Shown here one piece after another: positions 1 to 8,412 of a stretch of DNA of 61,642 bases. The DNA is taken from NCBI GenBank assembly GCA_028290405.1, contig JAQGJX010000083.1:1-61642 (forward strand), in the 5' to 3' direction. Within the stretch, counting starts at the first letter, position 1, and each line of letters begins with the position of its first letter. The notes beneath the pieces were generated by a model that saw only the letters and a list, made by a program, of their open reading frames with translations, did no database searches and was not told the origin of the DNA. Both the position numbers and the translations under genes were made by a program. Source of the DNA: Hyphomicrobiales bacterium (GTDB taxonomy: Bacteria; Pseudomonadota; Alphaproteobacteria; Rhizobiales; Beijerinckiaceae).

Positions 1-444
1 CTTGTCGGCGGCGCATACGCCGACACCCTGCGCGGCATCGATCTCGCCAACGTCATCAGCGGCGGCGCCGACGCGCTCAAGGGGGGCGACGGAAACGACT
101 CCCTCTATGGGGGACTTGGGGTGGACACGCTGGTGGGCGGAAGCGGAGCCGACGTATTCGTCTTCCAATCGACCCTGGAGTCCAGCGTTGCGGCCGCCGA
201 CATCGTCAGCGACTTCACGATTGGCGTTGATCGCATCGACCTGCGCAGCATTGACGCCAGCGTGAACGCCATGAAAGACCAGGCGTTCACGTACATCGGC
301 GGCGCTGCTTTCACCGGGCAGGCGGGGCAGCTCCATTTCGTCAACGGCGTCCTGTCGGGGGACGTGAATGGAGACAAGATCGCCGACTTCGCGATTTCGA
401 TCGCCGGCGTGAACGCCCTCTCGGCGACTGACTTCTACCTCTGA
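1..444 (+). CDS. C-terminal part of an RTX-type (haemolysin-type calcium-binding) secreted protein, 5' end outside window
   Basis: The frame is open from base 1 and ends with a TGA at 442-444, giving about 147 visible residues. The first part has glycine/aspartate nonapeptide repeats of the GGxGxDxLxGG kind (SGGADALKGGDGND, YGGLGVDTLVGGSGAD), which bind calcium in a parallel beta-roll. After them comes DVFVFQS and then DFTIGVDRIDL, a pattern typical of the C-terminal module of serralysin-like and other type I-secreted proteins, where the uncleaved secretion signal sits at the extreme C-terminus (here ending DFYL). The catalytic or adhesive N-terminal domain is not in the window, so the actual activity cannot be stated. 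Followed by a strong hairpin and then the unrelated wecBC pair. Confidence 0.85.
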   Translation, partial: LVGGAYADTLRGIDLANVISGGADALKGGDGNDSLYGGLGVDTLVGGSGADVFVFQSTLESSVAAADIVSDFTIGVDRIDLRSIDASVNAMKDQAFTYIGGAAFTGQAGQLHFVNGVLSGDVNGDKIADFAISIAGVNALSATDFYL

Positions 445-477
445 GGGCTCTCCCGGGCGCCCGGAGAAACGGACGTT

Positions 478-506
478 CCGGCTGCGCAACTTGCTTGCGC
501 AGCCGG
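478..506. terminator. 12-bp perfect hairpin after the RTX gene
   Basis: The arm at 478-489 (CCGGCTGCGCAA) pairs perfectly with 495-506, leaving a 5-base loop. It lies 34 bases after the RTX stop codon. There is no T-tract, so it may be a transcript 3'-end stabiliser or a Rho-assisted terminator rather than a classical intrinsic terminator. The rest of 445-684 holds the presumed wecB promoter, for which I see no convincing box. Confidence 0.6.
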
Positions 507-684
507 CGCCTCCCGGAACCTCGTTTGCGACGTTTTATTTGATTACATCCGCGCCCCTTTGTGACGCATGCGTCCGCACATAACTAGCAATATAGGTTGA
601 ACGGAATCGGGGCGGGAGAGTTACTCTCACGCTCGACGCCGCGCAGCAGGCCGGCTCGGGTTCGACCCAATTGCTGGAGCTCGC

Positions 685-1827
685 ATGGCGGGACACGTAC
701 TCGTGGTGTTTGGCACGCGCCCGGAGGGAATCAAGATGATTCCTGTGGTCAAGGCGCTGCGACAGTCCCCCTACTTGCGAACCACCGTGGCGACCACCGG
801 CCAGCATAGAGAGATGCTGGAGCAGGTGTTCGTGGCTTTCGATGAACGCCCCGACGTCGATCTTGCGCTGATGTCGCCAGGCCAAAGCCTTGCGGGCATC
901 ACCGCCGGCGTCGTGGAAAAGATGTGCGACGTGCTCGCCGAGTTGCGTCCAGAACTGATGCTTGTCCATGGCGACACCACCACCGCTATGGCGGCCGCGA
1001 TAGCGGGCTTTTATACGGGCTGCCGCATCGGACACGTGGAGGCGGGCCTTCGCTCGCACGATCTCAAACGGCCGTGGCCGGAAGAATTCAACCGTGTGAC
1101 GATCGACGCGGTCTCGGACCTGATGTTCGCGCCGACACAAAAGGCGAAGCTCAATCTGAGCCGCGAGTATAACCAGAAGGGCCGGGTGTTCGTCACAGGC
1201 AACACCGGCATCGACGCGTTGATGTACATGTCCCAGCGCATCGAAACCTCCAGCGCGCTCAAGCAGGACCTCGACCGCAAATATGGCTTCCTGGACCAAG
1301 CGCGAAACCTCGTGCTGGTGACAGGTCATCGGCGCGAGAGCTTCGGCGAAGGCTTCCGGCGCATTTGCGAGGGGCTGGCGAGCGTCGTGGATCGCGGCGA
1401 TGCGCAGGTGCTCTATCCCGTGCACCTGAACCCGAACGTGCGCACCGTCGTGGGCGATCTGCTGGGCGGGCGCCCGAACGTGAACCGCTCGCTGCACCTC
1501 ATCGACCCTGTGGATTACGTGGATATGGTTTATCTCATGAACAGGGCGCGGCTCATCATCACGGACTCCGGCGGCATCCAGGAAGAAGGACCGGCGCTGG
1601 GAAAGCCAGTGCTGGTGATGCGCGACGTGACGGAACGGCCCGAGGCTCTCAGCACAGGCGTCGTCAAGCTCATCGGCACGGACCCGCGCGTCATGCGTGA
1701 GGAAGTGGACCGCCTGCTGTCCGACGAACGCGCCTACGCGGCTGCGGCGCGGCGCGTGTTTCCATACGGCGACGGAACCGCCGCGCGGCAAATTGTACGA
1801 ATCATCGAGCAGGAGTTCGCCCAATGA
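685..1827 (+). CDS. wecB: UDP-N-acetylglucosamine 2-epimerase (non-hydrolysing)
   Basis: Cytoplasmic enzyme that interconverts UDP-GlcNAc and UDP-ManNAc, the first step toward UDP-ManNAcA for surface polysaccharide. The 380-residue product matches the family length. It shows the N-terminal VVFGTRPEGIKM segment, HVEAGLRSHD in the middle, GHRRESFGEG and the C-terminal UDP-binding block ITDSGGIQEEGPALGKP followed by RDVTERPE. The ATG at 685 is preceded by GGAG (676-679), supporting this start. The stop overlaps the start of wecC (ATGA), so the two are translationally coupled and act in sequence. The polysaccharide they feed is not encoded here. Confidence 0.95.
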   Translation: MAGHVLVVFGTRPEGIKMIPVVKALRQSPYLRTTVATTGQHREMLEQVFVAFDERPDVDLALMSPGQSLAGITAGVVEKMCDVLAELRPELMLVHGDTTTAMAAAIAGFYTGCRIGHVEAGLRSHDLKRPWPEEFNRVTIDAVSDLMFAPTQKAKLNLSREYNQKGRVFVTGNTGIDALMYMSQRIETSSALKQDLDRKYGFLDQARNLVLVTGHRRESFGEGFRRICEGLASVVDRGDAQVLYPVHLNPNVRTVVGDLLGGRPNVNRSLHLIDPVDYVDMVYLMNRARLIITDSGGIQEEGPALGKPVLVMRDVTERPEALSTGVVKLIGTDPRVMREEVDRLLSDERAYAAAARRVFPYGDGTAARQIVRIIEQEFAQ

Positions 1828-3077
1828 GCGTCGTGTGTGTCGTCGGCCTTGGATACATCGGTCTTCCTGTCGCTTCGATGCTGGCGAGCCGGGGCCATGA
1901 AGTCGTCGGGTACGACGTGAGCGAACGCGCCGTATCCAGCATCAACCAGGGACGGGCCCACTTCTTTGAGCCGGACCTCGACATGCTGCTGAAAGCCGCC
2001 GTCCAGACGGGCCGGCTGCGCGCGCAGAACGAACCTGTGGAAGCTGATTATTACGTCATCGCCGTGCCCACCCCCTTTCGGGATGGACACAAGCCGGACC
2101 TCTCCTATATCGACGCCGCCACAGCCGCGATCGCGCCCTGCCTGAAGGCCGGATCGACCGTGGTGCTGGAGTCGACCTCGCCCGTCGGGGCGACGGAGCG
2201 CATGACGAGGCAGCTTGCCAGCCTGCGCCCGGACTTGAACTTCCCGCGCTACAAGGAGAGCCGGCCGGACACCAACGTCGCCGTCGCGCACTGCCCCGAG
2301 CGCATTCTGCCCGGCCAGATGATGCGCGAACTCATCACCAATGATCGCATCATTGGCGGCATGACCCGCGAATGCGCGGAGGCGGCCGCCAAGCTCTATG
2401 GCTCTTTCGTCACCGCTGACGCGTTTCGAACGGACTGCCGCACAGCCGAATTCGTCAAGCTGATCGAAAACTCGTTCCGCGACGTCAACATCGCGTTCGC
2501 CAATGAACTCTCGGTCATTTGCGAGAAGCTGGGCATCGACGTCTGGTCGGCCATCGACCTCGCCAACAGGCATCCCCGGGTGAATATCCTTCAGCCGGGA
2601 CCGGGTGTGGGCGGGCATTGCATCGCCGTCGATCCCTGGTTCATCGTCGACAGCGCCCCCGAGGAGGCGCGCATGATCCGCATGGCTCGCGAGGTCAACG
2701 AGGCCAAGCCCCACTGGGTCGCGGACCGCGTGGTGCATCATGCCGAGCGCTTCAAGAGCCCTGTGGTTGGTTGCTACGGACTTGCGTACAAGCCGGACGT
2801 CGAAGACCTGCGCGAAAGTCCCTCGCTGCAAATCGTGCGCTGGCTTGCGTCCCACAAGGACCTTTCGCTGGTGGTGTGCGAACCCATGATCGAGCGCTTG
2901 CCGGACGATCTACGGGAAGCGGGAAACGTGAAGCTCGCCTCCATGGACGAGACGCGCGAGCAGTCGGACATCGTCGCGTTCCTGGTGGCGCATCGGGCTT
3001 TCCGGGCGTTTCATCGCAACCAGTTCCTGAACAAGATCGTCGTGGACGCCGCAGGGCTGTTGTCGCAGCCTAGTTAG
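1824..3077 (+). CDS. wecC: UDP-N-acetyl-D-mannosamine dehydrogenase
   Basis: NAD-dependent four-electron oxidation of UDP-ManNAc to UDP-ManNAcA. The N-terminus is a Rossmann fold (VVGLGYIGLPVA, residues 6-17). The middle has CPERILPG (157-164), and the catalytic cysteine is C266 in GPGVGGHCIAVD, all hallmarks of the UDP-glucose/UDP-ManNAc dehydrogenase family. The 417-residue length is normal. WecB directly upstream with a 4-base overlap makes ManNAc the best substrate assignment over glucose or GalNAc. Its last 8 bases overlap the end of the convergently transcribed ctaG (3070-3077), so the two operons share their 3' ends. Confidence 0.92.
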   Translation: MSVVCVVGLGYIGLPVASMLASRGHEVVGYDVSERAVSSINQGRAHFFEPDLDMLLKAAVQTGRLRAQNEPVEADYYVIAVPTPFRDGHKPDLSYIDAATAAIAPCLKAGSTVVLESTSPVGATERMTRQLASLRPDLNFPRYKESRPDTNVAVAHCPERILPGQMMRELITNDRIIGGMTRECAEAAAKLYGSFVTADAFRTDCRTAEFVKLIENSFRDVNIAFANELSVICEKLGIDVWSAIDLANRHPRVNILQPGPGVGGHCIAVDPWFIVDSAPEEARMIRMAREVNEAKPHWVADRVVHHAERFKSPVVGCYGLAYKPDVEDLRESPSLQIVRWLASHKDLSLVVCEPMIERLPDDLREAGNVKLASMDETREQSDIVAFLVAHRAFRAFHRNQFLNKIVVDAAGLLSQPS

Positions 3078-3981
3078 GCGTGGCCCAGAGCGCGCCGGGC
3101 GGATGGCGGCTTGAGCGCGCAATCCACACCCCGCACAGGGCGAGGGCAGCAATTGCGTAGACCATGCCGCCCGGCACCCACATGATGAGCCCGGCGAGCT
3201 GCTGGTCCTCAAGCGGCGACAAGCCCCATGCGAGCGCCTCTCGCGTCTGCACGGGATAGAGCGGGCGCCGGGTCACGGACAAAAGGACGCCCAGAAATCC
3301 CGTGTGCAGCGATGTGACGAACAGATAAAAGACCGCTGCGCCAAAAGCGCGCTCTCGTCCCGGACCGCGCAAGAGCGCCCACCAGAACACGAGCGCGCTG
3401 GCGAAGAAGCTCACATGCTCGAGCCAGTGCAGGCGCGGCGAGGCGAGCGCGGCGTCGTAGAGGGCAGGCGCATGCCACAGCCAGATGGTGAGTCCATGCA
3501 CGAGCGTCGCGACGAGCGGCGTCGTGATCCACGCCCACATGGCGGCCGCCGCGCGGCTGCGCGCCACATGTCCCCAGCCGCGGCGCCAACTTGGCGGAGC
3601 GCCCCATAACGCGGCGCCGAAGGGGCGCGCGACGACGAGCAGCGGCGCGGCGAGCGTCATCAGGATCTCATGTTCGATCATGTGCGCCATAAACAGCCGC
3701 TCGCCCAGCCAGTGCAGCGGAGCCACGAGGGCGCCGAACAGCAGGAGCCACGCCAGCGCGAAGCACCCGACTTGCCACATGCGAACGCCGCGTCCCACGC
3801 CCGCACGCCGCCATAGCCGCCCCACGCCGAGAGCATAGATCGTCAGCGAGAGGACGAGCGGCGCCACAATGAGGGGGTCCCAGGTCCACGTCGAGGCAAG
3901 CTCCGTCCAGTGCACATGACCCGCGTGCGCCAACGCCGGGCCGCAAAGAAGACAGGCGCTCAAAAGCAGCGCCGCTCTCAT
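3070..3981 (-). CDS. ctaG: Cytochrome c oxidase assembly factor, caa3_CtaG family
   Basis: Polytopic membrane protein of 303 residues with a cleavable-looking N-terminal segment (LLLSACLLCGPALAHA), followed by several hydrophobic helices with conserved histidines (APLHWLGERLFMAHMIEHEILM, read as two pieces around residue 95; LHWLEHVSFF near residue 190). This is the caa3_CtaG family, associated with copper insertion or assembly of caa3-type oxidases; it is not the CtaG/Cox11 family that shares the name. It is the last gene of the operon that starts at 11013 and overlaps the preceding small membrane gene by ATGA (3978-3981). Its position with the oxidase genes fits a dedicated assembly role. 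Confidence 0.88.
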   Translation of the reverse strand: MRAALLLSACLLCGPALAHAGHVHWTELASTWTWDPLIVAPLVLSLTIYALGVGRLWRRAGVGRGVRMWQVGCFALAWLLLFGALVAPLHWLGERLFMAHMIEHEILMTLAAPLLVVARPFGAALWGAPPSWRRGWGHVARSRAAAAMWAWITTPLVATLVHGLTIWLWHAPALYDAALASPRLHWLEHVSFFASALVFWWALLRGPGRERAFGAAVFYLFVTSLHTGFLGVLLSVTRRPLYPVQTREALAWGLSPLEDQQLAGLIMWVPGGMVYAIAALALCGVWIARSSRHPPGALWATPN

Positions 3982-4325
3982 CGCTCGCAGCCTTCAAGGA
4001 AGAACGCCGCGGTGCCCTGGACGACGATCACGAGCGTGAACAGCAGCGCCACAAGCACGCTGAGCATCGCGAGGAACTGATGCGGGCGGCCGCCCGCCTG
4101 AGGATCCTGCGAGGCTGACCCGGAGCTCGCATAGGCGCGCCATGAAAGCCACGCGCCTGCAAGGCCGATGAGGGCGGACGCCAGCGTGACCGGGTGAATG
4201 AGCTGCGCCTTGTTCGCGCACACCCATGGCACGAGCGCGTACTTCGTCTGCAGGCTGACGAACCACGCCAAGGGTCCGGCGAATACGCCGGCCGATGAAA
4301 GTCCGCTTCGGTAGAACGCCGCCAT
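3978..4325 (-). CDS. Small membrane protein of the caa3 oxidase operon, unknown function
   Basis: A 115-residue protein with three predicted transmembrane stretches (about residues 12-34, 45-65 and 85-110). I do not recognise a named family. It lies 7 bases after the subunit III gene and overlaps ctaG by 4 bases, so it is co-translated with oxidase parts. A role as a small accessory subunit (a subunit IV analogue) or assembly partner is a guess from position and topology only. Confidence 0.7.
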   Translation of the reverse strand: MAAFYRSGLSSAGVFAGPLAWFVSLQTKYALVPWVCANKAQLIHPVTLASALIGLAGAWLSWRAYASSGSASQDPQAGGRPHQFLAMLSVLVALLFTLVIVVQGTAAFFLEGCER

Positions 4326-4332
4326 GGGACCC

Positions 4333-4932
4333 TCATAGCCTCGTCGTCCAGTAGAGAATGAAATAGATCGGCAGCCAGGAGGCGACCACGAAATACCAGT
4401 AGAAGGCGTTGTCGGTCACGTCGCTGAAACGCTTGCCATGCGCGTGCCGCGTGAACATCAGGGCGGTGAGGACGATTGTGTCGATCACGTCCGTCGCAAG
4501 ATGGGTCGTATGGAGCCCCAGCAACAGCCATACGAAGGAGCCGTAGGCGTTGGCGTCCCATTTGACGTGCAGGGTGGCGAACTCGGCCGCCCGAAGGGCG
4601 AGCAGACCAAGCCCGATTGCGCTCATCACGAGCAGATGCAATTGCACCGCCGGAAGATTGTGCTCTTCCGCACGCGCCTTGGCGCGCTGGTTCGGCCACA
4701 GGCTCACGAGCATGAGAAGGGTGATGAGGCCAGACCACAGGAGACCAGGCGGGGCGGCGCTCAGCGGCCATTCCGGATTGAGCCACGCAAGATAAAAGTA
4801 CGCCGCGGCGGCGATCGCGAATCCCGTCCCCTCGATGAGGATGAACGCCATGGTGCCCCACGCCATCGTCATCCGTGTTCCGAAGCCGTAGGTGGGGAGT
4901 TCTGAAACGTCGTGCAGGATGGACGTTTTCAT
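4333..4932 (-). CDS. ctaE: Cytochrome c oxidase subunit III
   Basis: A 199-residue membrane protein of the haem-copper oxidase subunit III family. It has five or so hydrophobic segments, including MAWGTMAFILIEGTGFA near the N-terminus and a histidine-bearing LLLGLHTTHLATDVID in the second half, a typical subunit III signature. The frame is open well upstream, but the ATG at 4932 is chosen because it overlaps the stop of subunit I (ATGA, 4929-4932) and the residues before it do not resemble the family. Subunit III is short here compared with the 260-290 residues of mitochondrial-type enzymes, as is usual for five-helix caa3 forms. Confidence 0.9.
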   Translation of the reverse strand: MKTSILHDVSELPTYGFGTRMTMAWGTMAFILIEGTGFAIAAAAYFYLAWLNPEWPLSAAPPGLLWSGLITLLMLVSLWPNQRAKARAEEHNLPAVQLHLLVMSAIGLGLLALRAAEFATLHVKWDANAYGSFVWLLLGLHTTHLATDVIDTIVLTALMFTRHAHGKRFSDVTDNAFYWYFVVASWLPIYFILYWTTRL

Positions 4933-6848
4933 TCCTCGTCCTCCGGCGCGCCCTTTGGCCAAAACCAGCAGATCAGCGCGACGCCGACCGGCGCTGCGCC
5001 CCACACCACGCCCCAGGGGGTAAAGATGGAGGCGATGAAGGTCGCCCCCACCGCAATCGCTGAAACGAAGGGCCAGATGGACGGGGCGGGCGATGTTTCG
5101 CGCAGGTCCGGGCGGGCTTCCGTGACGCTCGTCACGAGCACCTCGCGATGATCGACCGCCAGGCCCGCCACGACCGTCAACGCGTCGCGCTGCGCCCAGA
5201 GCGGCTCGCGATGGGTGACGAAGGGAATGCGGTCGAAGTTCTGCGGCGAGGGCGGAGACGAGGTCGCCCATTCAAGCGTGCCGGCGTCCCAGGGATTGTC
5301 GCCGGCCGGCGCGCCGGCGCGCAGGCTCGTGACGGCGTTCCACAGGAACAGCACGAAACTCAGGAAGAAGAACGCGGCGCCGATCGTGACGAGGAGATTG
5401 AGCGGCCCCCACCCCATCTCCGCCTGGTAGGCGTAGACCCGGCGCGGCATGCCCTGCAGCCCCAATATGTGCATGGGAAAGAAGGCGACGTTGAAGCTCA
5501 CGAACGCGAGCCAGAAATGCCATGTCCCCAGGCGTTCGCTCATCATGCGGCCGGTCAGCTTCGGGAACCAGTAGTAGACGGCGCCCAGCAGCGGGAACAC
5601 GGCGCCGCCGATCAACACGTAATGAAAGTGCGCCACAACGAAATACGTATCGTGCACCTGAGTGTCGATGGGCACCGAGGCGACCATGACGCCCGTGAGC
5701 CCCCCGATTACGAAGATGACGATGAAGCCCAGCGCGAACAGAAGCGGGGTTCGAAACACCGGCTTGCCGTCCCACAAGGTGGCGATCCAGCAGAAGATCT
5801 GGACCCCGTTGGGAATGGCGATCAACATGCTCGCGCCGGTGAAGAAGCTTGCGCCAAGCTGGGGAACGCCTGCGGTGAACATGTGGTGCACCCACAGGCC
5901 GAAGGACAGGAAGCCCACGGAGATGACCGACAGGACCATCGGCAGATAGCCGAACATCGGCCGGCGGCTGAACGTGACGACGATGGACGAGACGAAGCCC
6001 GTGGCGGGCAGAAAGATGATGTAGACCTCCGGGTGCCCGAAGAACCAGAACATATGCTGCCAGAGAAGCGCGTCGCCGCCTTCCGCAGGGTTGAAGAAAT
6101 GGGTTTCCACCAACCTGTCGAGAATGAGCATGGTGGAGGCCAGCATCACGGCGGGCATCGCGAAGATCACCACGAAGGCGGTGACGAGCTGGGTCCATAC
6201 CGACAGCGGCAGGCGGTCCAGCGTCATCCCCGGGGCGCGCTGCTTGAATACGGTGGTGATGATTTCCACCGACACCGCGAGCGCCGCGACTTCCGTGAAG
6301 GTGATCATCTGCGCCCAGAAGTCGACGCGCTTGCCCGGGCTGTTCTCCGGACCTGACAGCGGCACGTAGGCGAACCAGCCGGTGTCCGGGCCTATGTTGA
6401 GCGCGAACGCCACCCACAGCATCAGGCCGCCGAAAACATAGACGTAATAGCTGAAGGCGTTGAGGCGCGGGAAGGCGATGTTTCGCGTGCCCACCATGAG
6501 CGGCACGAGGTACACGGCGAACGCCTCCATCACCGGCACGGCGAAGAGGAACATCATGGTCGTGCCGTGCATGGTGAAGAGCTGGTTGTATAGATCCGGC
6601 CCCATTAGCGCCGACTCGGGTCGCGCCAGTTGCAGGCGCATCGCCACCGCCGACAGGCCGGCGAGAAAAAGAAACAGGAACGCGGTGACGATGTAGCGCC
6701 GCCCGATGATCTTGTGGTCCACCGTGGACAGCGCCGCCAGCAGCCCCCGGCCAGATCCCCATGTGCGCGCCAGCCGCGCGTGTAGCTCCGCCGCGTCCAG
6801 CTGCGTGTCGCGCACGTCCTTGGCCGGCCGCACCGACGCCTCGCTCAT
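4929..6848 (-). CDS. ctaD: Cytochrome c oxidase subunit I (A1-type catalytic subunit)
   Basis: The haem a / haem a3-CuB catalytic subunit. A CuB histidine and the cross-linked Tyr lie in WFFGHPEVYIIF; the Glu of this motif is the D-channel gate of type A1 oxidases. Haem ligands are visible in MHGTTMMFLF and in VVAHFHYVL. At 639 residues it is about 100 longer than the usual 530-560. The extra C-terminal part carries at least one more helix (SIWPFVSAIAVGATFI, then GVVWGAAPVGVALICWFW). Such extensions occur in caa3 enzymes and partly mimic subunit III helices. Both ends overlap neighbours by ATGA, which implies strict stoichiometric translation with subunits II and III. Confidence 0.95.
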   Translation of the reverse strand: MSEASVRPAKDVRDTQLDAAELHARLARTWGSGRGLLAALSTVDHKIIGRRYIVTAFLFLFLAGLSAVAMRLQLARPESALMGPDLYNQLFTMHGTTMMFLFAVPVMEAFAVYLVPLMVGTRNIAFPRLNAFSYYVYVFGGLMLWVAFALNIGPDTGWFAYVPLSGPENSPGKRVDFWAQMITFTEVAALAVSVEIITTVFKQRAPGMTLDRLPLSVWTQLVTAFVVIFAMPAVMLASTMLILDRLVETHFFNPAEGGDALLWQHMFWFFGHPEVYIIFLPATGFVSSIVVTFSRRPMFGYLPMVLSVISVGFLSFGLWVHHMFTAGVPQLGASFFTGASMLIAIPNGVQIFCWIATLWDGKPVFRTPLLFALGFIVIFVIGGLTGVMVASVPIDTQVHDTYFVVAHFHYVLIGGAVFPLLGAVYYWFPKLTGRMMSERLGTWHFWLAFVSFNVAFFPMHILGLQGMPRRVYAYQAEMGWGPLNLLVTIGAAFFFLSFVLFLWNAVTSLRAGAPAGDNPWDAGTLEWATSSPPSPQNFDRIPFVTHREPLWAQRDALTVVAGLAVDHREVLVTSVTEARPDLRETSPAPSIWPFVSAIAVGATFIASIFTPWGVVWGAAPVGVALICWFWPKGAPEDEE

Positions 6849-7852
6849 TTAAGGCCCTCCAGGTAGGCCGCCAGGGGCTGGACCTGATCCGGGCGCAGCG
6901 GCGTCGCCGGCATGTGGACGCCGGGCTTCACGCCTTGTGGATCGACGATCCAGGCGGCGAGCGCCTCTGCGCTCATCCGCAAGGCGCCCGCCGCAATGTA
7001 CTGGCGGCCGCCGACATGGGTGAGGTCGGGGCCGACGCGCCCGCCCGCTCCGGCGCCGCGCACCGTGTGGCAGGTCACGCATGTGCTCGACAGGAACACG
7101 CCCTCGCCCTGCTTGCGCAACTCGTCGTCAGGCGGCGCGCGTGCAACGATCTGCTGGTTGCGCCAGGCGTCGAAGTCCTGTTGCGGCTGCGCGACGACCA
7201 AAAAGCCCATGTGGGCGTGTTGCCAGCCGCAGAACTCCGCGCACTGGCCGCGATAGACGCCGGCCCTGTCCGCCTGGATCGTCAGCAGGTTTTGGCGACC
7301 CGGAATGAGATCCTGCTTGCCCGCGAGGCTCGGGACCCACAGCGAATGAATGACGTCCGACGCTTCAAGCTTCAGCAGCACCGGCTGGTTGACCGGAACA
7401 TGAATCTCATTGGCGGTGCTGAACGTGCGCTGCGGGTCAGGGTCTTCATAAACCGCGTCCCACCACCATTGGTGGCCGGTGATGCGGATGGTGAGGCGCG
7501 CCTCCTGCGGGCCGAACAATCGCCTCTGGCTGGCGTAGCTGGCGATCGTGAGTCCGATCAGCGTTACGCCAGTCAGCGCCACAAGGGTCGACACCACGAT
7601 CGTAAGGCGTCGCTCGCGCCCGCCTTGGATGGATAAGGGATCCGGCCTGAGCCCCCGGCGACGCCACAAGGCCCATGCGAGCGCCAGAACCACGAGCGCC
7701 CACACAAGGGCGCATACGGCGGTGAAGAACCAGAAGAGATCATGGATGGCGCTCGCGTGCGGGCCCTTTGGGTCCAGCGAGGACTGCCACCCCTCGCAGC
7801 CTGCCAGGGCAAGCGAGGCGGCCACCACAACGGCGTGACGCGGCGACCTCAT
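6845..7852 (-). CDS. ctaC: Cytochrome c oxidase subunit II with fused cytochrome c domain (caa3 type), lipoprotein
   Basis: The ATG at 7852 is chosen: it overlaps the preceding stop (ATGA) and starts a lipoprotein signal with lipobox LALAGC (Cys19). Two transmembrane helices follow (about 38-63 and 82-105). The CuA domain contains GHQWWW (127-132), H169, and the cluster CAEFCGWQHAHM (C204, E206, C208, H212, M215). A C-terminal haem c domain has CVTCH (258-262) and a likely distal Met at 314 (HMPATPL). It takes electrons from a periplasmic cytochrome and passes them through haem c and CuA to subunit I. At 335 residues, the fused haem defines the complex as caa3. Confidence 0.95.
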   Translation of the reverse strand: MRSPRHAVVVAASLALAGCEGWQSSLDPKGPHASAIHDLFWFFTAVCALVWALVVLALAWALWRRRGLRPDPLSIQGGRERRLTIVVSTLVALTGVTLIGLTIASYASQRRLFGPQEARLTIRITGHQWWWDAVYEDPDPQRTFSTANEIHVPVNQPVLLKLEASDVIHSLWVPSLAGKQDLIPGRQNLLTIQADRAGVYRGQCAEFCGWQHAHMGFLVVAQPQQDFDAWRNQQIVARAPPDDELRKQGEGVFLSSTCVTCHTVRGAGAGGRVGPDLTHVGGRQYIAAGALRMSAEALAAWIVDPQGVKPGVHMPATPLRPDQVQPLAAYLEGLK

Positions 7853-8412
7853 TGCGGCGCGAGCCCGGAGGGCGGCGTCGAGCCGCCGGGAATGGGCGTG
7901 ACGTAAGGCTGCCGGTTCTCGGCGGGCCTTGGATGCATGTCGTCGTTGCGTCCGGGGGCGACGTCCTGGGGGATGGCCCGGCCCATGGAGCGCACGTACG
8001 CGGCGAGCTCCCAGATCTGATCGTCCGGGATGCGGTCGCGAAACGACGGCATGCCGTTCGGCCGCCCCTCCTTGATCGTGCGAACGATGTTTTCCATGGA
8101 CCCGCCATAGATCCAAGTATCGTCCATCAACGGCGGGCCCGAACCGCCGCCGCCGTTTGAATGGCAGCCGTTGCAGTTGAACCAGGTATAGTATTTCTTG
8201 CCTTGGCTGACGTGATAGGCGTTGTTCTCGAACTCTTTCGCGCGCGCGCTGCTCTGCGCGGCCGGCTGCCCGCCGCCCGGGGAGATGCTCGACATGGTGA
8301 TCTTGTCTTCGTCGCTCGCCACCACGGGATCGCGGCGGAATTCGCGCCGTTCACGCTCGCACGCGCCCACAAGAAGGCTGGCGCACAGCAGCATGAGGGC
8401 TCCGCGGGTCAT
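7849..8412 (-). CDS. Lipoprotein cytochrome c, probable electron carrier between the dehydrogenase and the caa3 oxidase
   Basis: A 187-residue c-type cytochrome with one haem site, CNGCH at residues 80-84, and a likely distal Met at 121 (GMPSF). The N-terminus (MTRGALMLLCASLLVGAC) ends in a lipobox with Cys18, so it is probably tethered to a membrane on the periplasmic side. The start at 8412 overlaps the stop of the upstream substrate-binding-like gene by ATGA, and its own stop overlaps ctaC by ATGA. Its place between a PQQ dehydrogenase pair and an oxidase suggests a XoxG/MxaG-like carrier; I cannot show homology to those. The long linker with AAQSS before the haem domain could act as a tether. 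Confidence 0.88.
   Translation of the reverse strand: MTRGALMLLCASLLVGACERERREFRRDPVVASDEDKITMSSISPGGGQPAAQSSARAKEFENNAYHVSQGKKYYTWFNCNGCHSNGGGGSGPPLMDDTWIYGGSMENIVRTIKEGRPNGMPSFRDRIPDDQIWELAAYVRSMGRAIPQDVAPGRNDDMHPRPAENRQPYVTPIPGGSTPPSGLAPQ

Noticed and set aside
445-684. A wecB promoter around 559-586
   Set aside because: TTGTGA is a fair -35 box but the -10 candidate matches poorly; not listed.
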